Assembly (NCBI GenBank): GCA_947258795.1
Contig: CAMYJU010000001.1
Coordinates: 1-64,000, forward strand
Reading direction: 5' to 3'
DNA: 64,000 bases
Source of the DNA: an uncultured Gammaproteobacteria bacterium
GTDB taxonomy: Bacteria > Pseudomonadota > Gammaproteobacteria > DRJJ01
Shown: piece by piece, positions 58,170-64,000 of the stretch
How positions within the stretch are numbered: the first letter of the stretch is position 1
Layout of the letters: the number at the start of each line of letters is the position of its first letter
The notes under the pieces: generated by a model
Seen by the model: the letters and a program-made list of their open reading frames with translations, nothing else
Database searches by the model: none
What the model was told of the DNA's origin: nothing
Position numbers and translations under genes: made by a program

Positions 58170-58890
58170 ATCAGGCTGCTATGTAATCTCAACCGGGTTG
58201 ACGGATGTGGGTTGTGTCCGTTCACGGAACGAAGATGCCTTTCTGGAAATGCCCGAGTCCGGTATATGGTGCGTTGCGGATGGTATGGGTGGACATCATG
58301 CCGGGGATGTTGCAAGTCAGCATATTATTCAGGCGCTGTACAGTCTCGGTCTGGAGTATCAGGGTCCGGAACTGACCGGTAGGGTCAGGGACGTACTGCA
58401 ACAGGTTAATTCAGAACTGATTGAACACGCCCGTTCCATTGGCCCGGAATCCATAGTCGGTAGTACGGTTGTGGTGCTGGTACTGGAAGGCGAAAACTAT
58501 CATTGTTACTGGACCGGGGATAGTCGCTGCTATCTGTGGCGTGATGCTTGTCTACACTGCCTGACACGTGATCATACACTGGTTTCGGAGGCAGTGGCCG
58601 ACGGACATATGACCCGGGACGAGGCCGTCCAGCATCCCAGGAGTAACGTATTGACCAGGGCGATCGGGGCATACGAAGATGTCATTGTCGAAATGGAGTC
58701 CGGACTTATTTTCGAGGGTGATACCTTTTTATTATGTACGGATGGTCTGACCAAGGTATTTACTGATCATATGATAGCCGAGCGTCTGCAATATCAGCGA
58801 CCTGAGCAGGTAAACAGACAGTTAATCGATGAGGCCCTGGCGCTTGGTGCGAGCGACAATATCACTTCAGTAATGCTCTCAATAGACTAG
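58162..58890 (+). CDS. pppA: T6SS PP2C-type Ser/Thr phosphatase PppA
   Basis: A 242-residue metal-dependent phosphatase that reverses PpkA phosphorylation and resets T6SS firing. PP2C motifs are all present: VRSRNEDAF, CVADGMGGHHAGDVAS, GSTVVVLVLEG, WTGDSRCYLWRD, LTRDHTLV, LLCTDGLTKVF and GASDNITSVML. Metal-binding aspartates lie in ADGMGG, CTDG and SDN. It overlaps tagF by 8 bases. A 103-base leader with two ATACAAGGA elements separates it from vgrG. Confidence 0.95.
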   Translation: MSESGCYVISTGLTDVGCVRSRNEDAFLEMPESGIWCVADGMGGHHAGDVASQHIIQALYSLGLEYQGPELTGRVRDVLQQVNSELIEHARSIGPESIVGSTVVVLVLEGENYHCYWTGDSRCYLWRDACLHCLTRDHTLVSEAVADGHMTRDEAVQHPRSNVLTRAIGAYEDVIVEMESGLIFEGDTFLLCTDGLTKVFTDHMIAERLQYQRPEQVNRQLIDEALALGASDNITSVMLSID

Positions 58891-58920
58891 AGAATGATAT
58901 TGGTAAAGCCAATATATTAG

Positions 58921-58985
58921 ATACAAGGAACAGTCGGGCGTCTGCCAGAAAAGGCAGTCGGCCTGCAAGCAATATAATACAAGGA
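58921..58985 (+). promoter_or_regulatory. Two CsrA-type sites flanking a hairpin before vgrG
   Basis: ATACAAGGA occurs at 58921-58929 and again at 58977-58985, where it supplies the vgrG ribosome site. Both match the first nine positions of RUACARGGAUGU exactly. Between them CTGCC-AGAAAA-GGCAG (58942-58957) forms a hairpin. Two sites bridged by one CsrA dimer is a known repression mode. Confidence 0.55.
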
Positions 58986-58993
58986 GCCGTAAT

Positions 58994-60769
58994 ATGTCTG
59001 GTGCCAGCGAACCCACATCACAAACAGGTCGTCTTATCGGTCTTCAAACAGTCCTGGGGGATGACATACTAGTCCCGGTAAAAATTAGCGGAACAGAGAA
59101 CATGTCCGCCTTGTTTCACTATACGCTGGATGTTTTTTCCGATACGCGCCATGACCTGCAGGCAAAAGACCTGGTCGGGACACCGGCGACGTTCGTCCTG
59201 AGACAGACGGACAAGACCCTTCGATATTTTAACGGCTATATAGAATCGCTGGTATCGATAGGTGTACAAAGGGCAGGCCAGCAGAGCACCTACAGGCTGA
59301 CCATGATCCCATGGCTGGGTTTTCTGGAAAAAGCCAGTAATTGCAGGATATTCCAGGAAAAAAGCATCCCAGATATCCTGAAGAAGGTATTCGAGCCTTA
59401 TTCAATCAAGAATTTTAAAACCAGGCTAACCGGTACCCATCCCAAGCATGCCTATATCGTTCAATATCATGAGACGGATTTTGCCTTTGTGCAGAGACTG
59501 ATGCGCCGTGAGGGGATTGCCTATTATTTTACACATGCCAATGGCGCGCATACCATGCATCTCGTCGATTCGGCAACATCATTGCCGAAGCTTGCGCCAC
59601 AGGACAAGTTGTATCTGCACTCCGGCACCAATACCCAGGAACATCTGACATCCTGGGAGCATGCTAGCCAGTTTGTAACTGGCAAGTATCGCCAGAAGGC
59701 GTACAACTACAAAAACCCCAGTGACGAACTAAAGGTTGAAACCGAGGTCAAGGGGGATACCAGCCAGGTGCCCCGTGTGCTCGACCTGAAGCATTACCGT
59801 TATAACGTGGACTATAACAGGACTGTGACAGGCAATAGCGATACCGCGCTTAGACGGAATGAAGAGGCCGAACGTGACCGTTCAATACGGGCGGCAGGTC
59901 ACTATCGTCATTTACAAGTAGGTCATGTCTTTACAGCGGATACGATTCCAAGCAGTGCAAAATGGGATGATTCCGGCAAGAGTTTTGCAATTACCGGTGT
60001 GGAATGGACTGCGATGGATCATTCACACAGCAGTCAGTCTTCCAGTCAGGGTAGTGGCAGTTTCACCATGAATTTCAGTGCGATCAGAAAAGGTGGCCTG
60101 ATTGCACCGGTAGCCAGGGATGCGCCACGTATATACGGTATGCAGACAGCGGTGGTAAACGGGCCACCAGGAACCGAGCTTCATACCGATTCACTGGGTC
60201 GTATTTGCGTCCATTTTCACTGGGATGAGCGACCCAAAACATTCCGCAATGGTGAGACCAGTTGCTGGTTGCGGGTCATGCAGCCAATGGCAGGAAACGG
60301 ATTTGGCGGCCAATTCACACCGCGTGTTGGTCAGGAAGTCGTTATTGCTTTTGAAGATGGAAACCCGAACCGGCCTTTCGTAATCGGTACCCTTTACCAT
60401 GGGGAACATGCGCCGCCCTATGTGGACGGCGGTACCCTCGGTCCCGGTACGCGTAACGGTGTCAAAACACGTTCAACCATGGGTGGTGGCGCCTCTAATT
60501 ACAATGAACTGTATTTTGAAGACAAGAAAGGCCAGGAGCAGGTTTTTCTGCAGGCAGAAAAAAACTTCGACGTTAATGTCAAAAACAACGAGAAACACAC
60601 CATCAAGAAGGACCTGGGTTATACCGTAGGGAAAAATGAAAAACACAAGGTAGGCAAAGAGGCGGTGATCGAGGCGGGCAAGCGTATCGTCTTGAAGGTC
60701 GGCGGTTCAACCATCACCATTACCTCCTCGTCAATTGATATCAAGAGTCCGACGGTCAATATCAACTAG
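58994..60769 (+). CDS. vgrG: T6SS spike protein VgrG (TssI)
   Basis: A 591-residue trimeric puncturing spike. The gp27-like part covers about 1-370: GRLIGLQTVLGDDILVPVKI, FHYTLDVFS, YHETDFAFVQRLMRREGIAYYF. The gp5/OB-fold follows: GPPGTELHTDSLGRICVHFHW, VMQPMAGNGFGGQFTPRVGQE and FEDGNPNRPFVIGTLYH. The C-terminal strand-repeat needle ends with ITITSSSIDIKSPTVNIN. The protein stops there, with no extra effector domain. No PAAR, adaptor (DUF4123/EagR) or effector gene follows; a hairpin and a convergent small membrane gene come next. Confidence 0.96.
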   Translation: MSGASEPTSQTGRLIGLQTVLGDDILVPVKISGTENMSALFHYTLDVFSDTRHDLQAKDLVGTPATFVLRQTDKTLRYFNGYIESLVSIGVQRAGQQSTYRLTMIPWLGFLEKASNCRIFQEKSIPDILKKVFEPYSIKNFKTRLTGTHPKHAYIVQYHETDFAFVQRLMRREGIAYYFTHANGAHTMHLVDSATSLPKLAPQDKLYLHSGTNTQEHLTSWEHASQFVTGKYRQKAYNYKNPSDELKVETEVKGDTSQVPRVLDLKHYRYNVDYNRTVTGNSDTALRRNEEAERDRSIRAAGHYRHLQVGHVFTADTIPSSAKWDDSGKSFAITGVEWTAMDHSHSSQSSSQGSGSFTMNFSAIRKGGLIAPVARDAPRIYGMQTAVVNGPPGTELHTDSLGRICVHFHWDERPKTFRNGETSCWLRVMQPMAGNGFGGQFTPRVGQEVVIAFEDGNPNRPFVIGTLYHGEHAPPYVDGGTLGPGTRNGVKTRSTMGGGASNYNELYFEDKKGQEQVFLQAEKNFDVNVKNNEKHTIKKDLGYTVGKNEKHKVGKEAVIEAGKRIVLKVGGSTITITSSSIDIKSPTVNIN

Positions 60770-60795
60770 CGACGTGAATAACAAACAGGCTGGCA

Positions 60796-60816
60796 CAACC
60801 AGGGCTTGCCTGGTTG
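60796..60816. terminator. Hairpin after vgrG, possible bidirectional terminator
   Basis: CAACCAGG-GCTTG-CCTGGTTG: a perfect 8 bp stem between the stops of vgrG and the convergent small membrane gene. T-tracts are weak on both strands. Confidence 0.55.
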
Positions 60817-60833
60817 CACCGGTTTGATTTGTG

Positions 60834-61175
60834 TTAAAGCAGACTACGTCTTGTACGGAAGCCGGAAGGTCTCATTATCTGGCGCATCATCGTTGCCGCA
60901 GCACGCACCAGCAGACAATAACCCAGTACAATGAAGCTGGATTCAATGCTGACTGCCTTTAACTGCAGTAGTGTCAGGATCGGATAGTTACTGAGGCCAG
61001 CCATATCCAGTACTAGTAGCGCAATGCTATTGGCGAGGATGGCAAGGATGCCCCAAACCATATAATAGGAAGCGGGCATACCATTACGGGACGGGTTTCT
61101 TGCAAATCCGCAGTAAGCAAATAACAGGAAAAAAACAGCCAGTAGGATTACCTGCTCGAAATGAATGGCGCTCAT
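60834..61175 (-). CDS. Small membrane protein, unknown
   Basis: A 113-residue protein with three or four predicted membrane segments (about 6-23, 37-58, 64-78 and 80-95) and a basic C-terminus (MRQIMRPSGFRTRRSLL). I recognise no family. It converges on vgrG and is divergent from dnaE. A short multi-helix protein next to vgrG might suggest an immunity protein, but no toxin partner is visible and the strand is opposite, so it may equally be unrelated. It marks the right-hand edge of the T6SS insertion. Confidence 0.55.
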   Translation of the reverse strand: MSAIHFEQVILLAVFFLLFAYCGFARNPSRNGMPASYYMVWGILAILANSIALLVLDMAGLSNYPILTLLQLKAVSIESSFIVLGYCLLVRAAATMMRQIMRPSGFRTRRSLL

Positions 61176-61644
61176 TATTATTGTTCCCCCAGAAACAGAA
61201 AACGCATGTGTTTAATTGGTTTTTATTCAATCAGTTTTATGTAATCAGGATTGATGTCAGTGATTGCCTGACTGATAAAGCACGCGTATCCCAATTCTTC
61301 TTATTTTAGTATTATTTTTTTTCTTGCGTATAAATTAGCCGAAATCCAGGCACTATGCAAATACATATATAAGTTAATGATTTTAGGGTGCTTTGTTTCT
61401 GCAGTATAAAATAATAAAGAAAAAACAAAGAGATAGCATAAACCTGGGTGTATAGAAATTATCCAGAAATAAAAGTACGACCTTAGAACCTGAATCTAAT
61501 TACCCGATAACTAAACAGAAATTACCAACCGGGGTTTCGACGGTTTATCGTCAGTCAACACAGGGAAACTGACTGGATAGTCAACAGGTTTTGTCGATTA
61601 TAGTGGTGTTTTTCTATATCCGTGCTGGCATACAATAGGCCCAT
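61176..61644. other. AT-rich intergenic region before dnaE
   Basis: A 469-base region without a gene and clearly more AT-rich than its surroundings. Small inverted repeats are visible: GTCAG/CTGAC (around 61257-61273), GACG/CGTC (61539-61552) and CAGTCA/TGACTG (61552-61575). A -10-like TACAAT lies at 61631-61636, just before dnaE, without a good -35. No insertion-sequence ends, integrase or tRNA were seen, so there is no direct sign of how the T6SS block entered. Confidence 0.4.
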
Positions 61645-64000
61645 ATGTCGTCCTCGTTTATACACTTACATCTTCATAGCGAATACTCCCTGGTTGATGG
61701 ATTAATCCGTATCAAGGATCTGGTACGCAGTTGCGTAGACAAGGGTATGCCCGCTGTGGCGATCACTGACCAGTCCAACATGTTTGTCATGGTCAAGTTT
61801 TACAAGGCCGCGCTGGCGGCCGGGATCAAGCCGGTGATCGGCGTTGATGTCCGGGTACAGAACGAGCATGAAACCGAGCAACCCTATCGCATGGTGTTGT
61901 TATGTCGTAACCAAACAGGTTATCTGAACCTGACCAGGCTGGTATCGGAAAGTTACCTGCATGGACAGCATCGCGGCATACCGATGCTCGAGCGAAGCTG
62001 GCTGGAGCAGCATGCCGAGGGATTGATCGCCCTGTCAGGCGCCAGGCAAGGCGATGTCGGCCGAGCCTTACTGACCGGTAGAAAAGACCTGGCTGAACAG
62101 TATGCACAACACTGGGCGCAGGTATTCCCGGACTCCTATTACCTGGAAGTGCAGCGTACCGGACGTGCCGGCGATGAAGAGATCGTGCATGAATCGGTCA
62201 GCCTGGCAGAAAAGCTATCCTTACCGGTGGTGGCAACCAATGATGTGCATTTTATCCGGCCGGAAGAGTTCGCCGCTCATGAAACCAGGGTCTGTATCCA
62301 TGATGGCCGCACCCTGGACGACAAGCGGCGGCCGAAGTTGTACAGCGCTGAGCAATACCTGAAGTCGCCGGAGGAAATGCAGGAGCTGTTCCAGGACCTG
62401 CCGGAGGCGTTGGAGAATACAGTGGAAATTGCAAGGCGTTGCAATGTCAGTCTGTCACTGGGTAAAAACTATCTTCCCGACTTTCCGGTGCCGGAGGGTA
62501 TGGATGTCAATTCCTTCCTGACTGAAGAGTCGTACAAGGGATTGGATAACAGGCTGAAGGTCATACTCGAAAACAGCACGGATGACATCGAGACGCAACG
62601 CAAAATCTATGCAGAGCGTCTGCAATACGAGCTGGACGTGATTATCCAGATGGGTTTTCCGGGCTACTTCCTGATTGTTGCGGATTTTATCCGCTGGGCG
62701 AAAAATAACGCGATCCCGGTCGGTCCGGGCCGTGGCTCGGGCGCCGGTTCGCTGGTGGCCTACGCCCTGGATATTACCGACCTGGACCCGCTCAAATACG
62801 ATCTGCTGTTCGAACGATTCCTGAATCCTGAGCGTGTATCCATGCCGGATTTCGACGTCGACTTCTGTATGGAACAGCGTGACCGGGTAATCGAGTATGT
62901 GGCTGACTATTACGGTCGCGAAAAGGTATCGCAAATCATCACTTATGGCACCATGGCTGCGAAGGCGGTGGTGCGTGATGTCGGACGTGTGCTCGGGCAC
63001 CAGTATGGTTTCGTCGATCGTATCGCCAAGTTGATACCTTTTGAAATCGGCATGACCCTGGAAAAGGCCATCGACCAGGAAGACGAGCTGGCCAGACTGG
63101 TCGAAGACGATGAAGAGGTCCGCAGTTTGTGGGACCTGGCCAGTATGCTGGAAGGTGTTGCACGTAATGCCGGCAAGCATGCGGGTGGCGTGGTCATTGC
63201 ACCCTCACGCCTGACCGACTTTACCGCGCTTTATTGCGAGCAGGGTGGTAGTAACCTGGTGACCCAGTTCGACAAGGATGACGTCGAGGCGGTTGGATTG
63301 GTGAAGTTCGATTTTCTCGGTCTGCGCACCCTGACCATCATTGACTGGGCTGTGCAAACCGTCAATCAGCGCCGTGAACTGGAAAATCTCGAGCCGATCG
63401 ATATCGGTCGCATCGACCTGGAAGACAAACAGTCGTTTGAACTATTAAAACGCTACGCGACAACAGCGGTATTCCAGCTTGAGTCCAGCGGCATGAAGGA
63501 CCTGATCAAGCGCCTGCAACCGGACACCTTCGAGGATATTGTTGCACTGGTCGCGCTGTTCCGGCCGGGGCCGTTGCAGTCCGGTATGGTGGACGACTTC
63601 ATCGCACGTAAACACGGCGCCAAGGTGGTTTATCCGCACCCTGACCTGGAGCCTATACTGAAACCGACCTATGGGGTGATCCTGTACCAGGAGCAGGTCA
63701 TGCAGATCGCCCAGGTGCTGGCCGGCTACACACTCGGTGGTGCGGATATGCTACGCCGTGCAATGGGCAAGAAAAAGCCCGAAGAAATGGCAAAGCAGCG
63801 TTCTATCTTTACCGAAGGGTCAAAGGAGCGCGGCGTAGAAGAGAAAACCGCGACCGGCATTTTCGATTTGATGGAAAAATTTGCCGGGTATGGTTTCAAC
63901 AAGTCACACTCGGCTGCCTATGCACTGGTATCGTTCCAGACCATCTGGCTGAAGGCGCACTACCCGGCGGCATTCATGGCGGCGGTATTGTCATCGGACA
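61645..64000 (+). CDS. dnaE: DNA polymerase III alpha subunit (partial, runs off the window)
   Basis: The replicative polymerase catalytic subunit. The first 785 codons are present and the frame is open at the window end. The N-terminal PHP domain begins [21 protein letters not shown]. The polymerase active site includes [20 protein letters not shown] and the catalytic aspartates of [13 protein letters not shown] (from residue 401), with [21 protein letters not shown] and [12 protein letters not shown] following. Near the edge [20 protein letters not shown] and [28 protein letters not shown] are typical DnaE. In most gammaproteobacteria it follows rnhB closely; here the T6SS lies between. Confidence 0.97.
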   Translation, partial: MSSSFIHLHLHSEYSLVDGLIRIKDLVRSCVDKGMPAVAITDQSNMFVMVKFYKAALAAGIKPVIGVDVRVQNEHETEQPYRMVLLCRNQTGYLNLTRLVSESYLHGQHRGIPMLERSWLEQHAEGLIALSGARQGDVGRALLTGRKDLAEQYAQHWAQVFPDSYYLEVQRTGRAGDEEIVHESVSLAEKLSLPVVATNDVHFIRPEEFAAHETRVCIHDGRTLDDKRRPKLYSAEQYLKSPEEMQELFQDLPEALENTVEIARRCNVSLSLGKNYLPDFPVPEGMDVNSFLTEESYKGLDNRLKVILENSTDDIETQRKIYAERLQYELDVIIQMGFPGYFLIVADFIRWAKNNAIPVGPGRGSGAGSLVAYALDITDLDPLKYDLLFERFLNPERVSMPDFDVDFCMEQRDRVIEYVADYYGREKVSQIITYGTMAAKAVVRDVGRVLGHQYGFVDRIAKLIPFEIGMTLEKAIDQEDELARLVEDDEEVRSLWDLASMLEGVARNAGKHAGGVVIAPSRLTDFTALYCEQGGSNLVTQFDKDDVEAVGLVKFDFLGLRTLTIIDWAVQTVNQRRELENLEPIDIGRIDLEDKQSFELLKRYATTAVFQLESSGMKDLIKRLQPDTFEDIVALVALFRPGPLQSGMVDDFIARKHGAKVVYPHPDLEPILKPTYGVILYQEQVMQIAQVLAGYTLGGADMLRRAMGKKKPEEMAKQRSIFTEGSKERGVEEKTATGIFDLMEKFAGYGFNKSHSAAYALVSFQTIWLKAHYPAAFMAAVLSSD

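Noticed and set aside
60834-61175. Immunity protein for a VgrG-linked toxin
   Set aside because: Opposite strand, no toxin gene adjacent, and VgrG has no C-terminal toxin domain; left as unknown membrane protein.
33014-61644. Integrase, insertion sequence, att repeats or tRNA at the T6SS borders
   Set aside because: Both borders were read on both strands and nothing recognisable was found.

Overview
This window is chromosomal DNA of a gammaproteobacterium. The gene order dapC-dapD-yffB-dapE, glnD-map-rpsB-tsf-pyrH-frr-uppS-cdsA-dxr-rseP-bamA-skp-lpxD-fabZ-lpxA, then rnhB and dnaE, is the classic gammaproteobacterial arrangement. A PdsR/PdsS/PdsO-like set (seen mainly in marine Gammaproteobacteria) and a TPR lipoprotein beside PBP1b (as in pseudomonads) fit a free-living, non-enteric lineage. 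No tRNA, rRNA, CRISPR array, transposase or integrase was seen.

Layout. 1-4.9 kb: a PilZ protein, a histidine kinase and response regulator of the dedicated-sortase type, the OmpA-like PdsO, and two tiny overlapping genes; no sortase is present. 5-11.2 kb: PBP1b with an LpoP-like lipoprotein, an unknown gene, a YoaA/DinG-type helicase and TsaB. 11.2-19.6 kb: lysine/diaminopimelate genes, a DMT transporter, a VOC protein, GlnD and methionine aminopeptidase. 19.6-33 kb: ribosomal protein S2/EF-Ts with a structured leader, UMP kinase, ribosome recycling factor, isoprenoid/phospholipid steps, RseP, BamA, Skp and the start of lipid A synthesis. lpxB is missing from its usual place between lpxA and rnhB.

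33-60.8 kb: a complete type VI secretion system (T6SS) lies between rnhB and dnaE, which are usually close neighbours. The order tssA-B-C-C2-tagJ-E-F-G follows the rhizobial imp order; then come clpV, hcp, a kinase gene on the other strand (ppkA), fha, tssJ-K-L-M, tagF, pppA and vgrG. It therefore carries sheath, tube, baseplate, membrane complex, recycling ATPase and a full threonine-phosphorylation switch (PpkA kinase, PppA phosphatase, FHA protein, TagF). No recognisable effector, immunity or PAAR gene is present.

The most interesting feature is regulatory. A small CsrA-family gene with an insertion between its predicted strands, like RsmN/RsmF, is divergent from tssA. Its own Shine-Dalgarno lies in a hairpin with GGA in the loop. 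GGA hairpins or good matches to the CsrA consensus (RUACARGGAUGU) recur at the starts of tssA, ppkA, tssM, vgrG, hcp, tssJ and tssK, but not at the housekeeping starts I inspected. This looks like a self-contained post-transcriptional regulon built into the T6SS island. 61.6 kb to the end: the first two thirds of dnaE.
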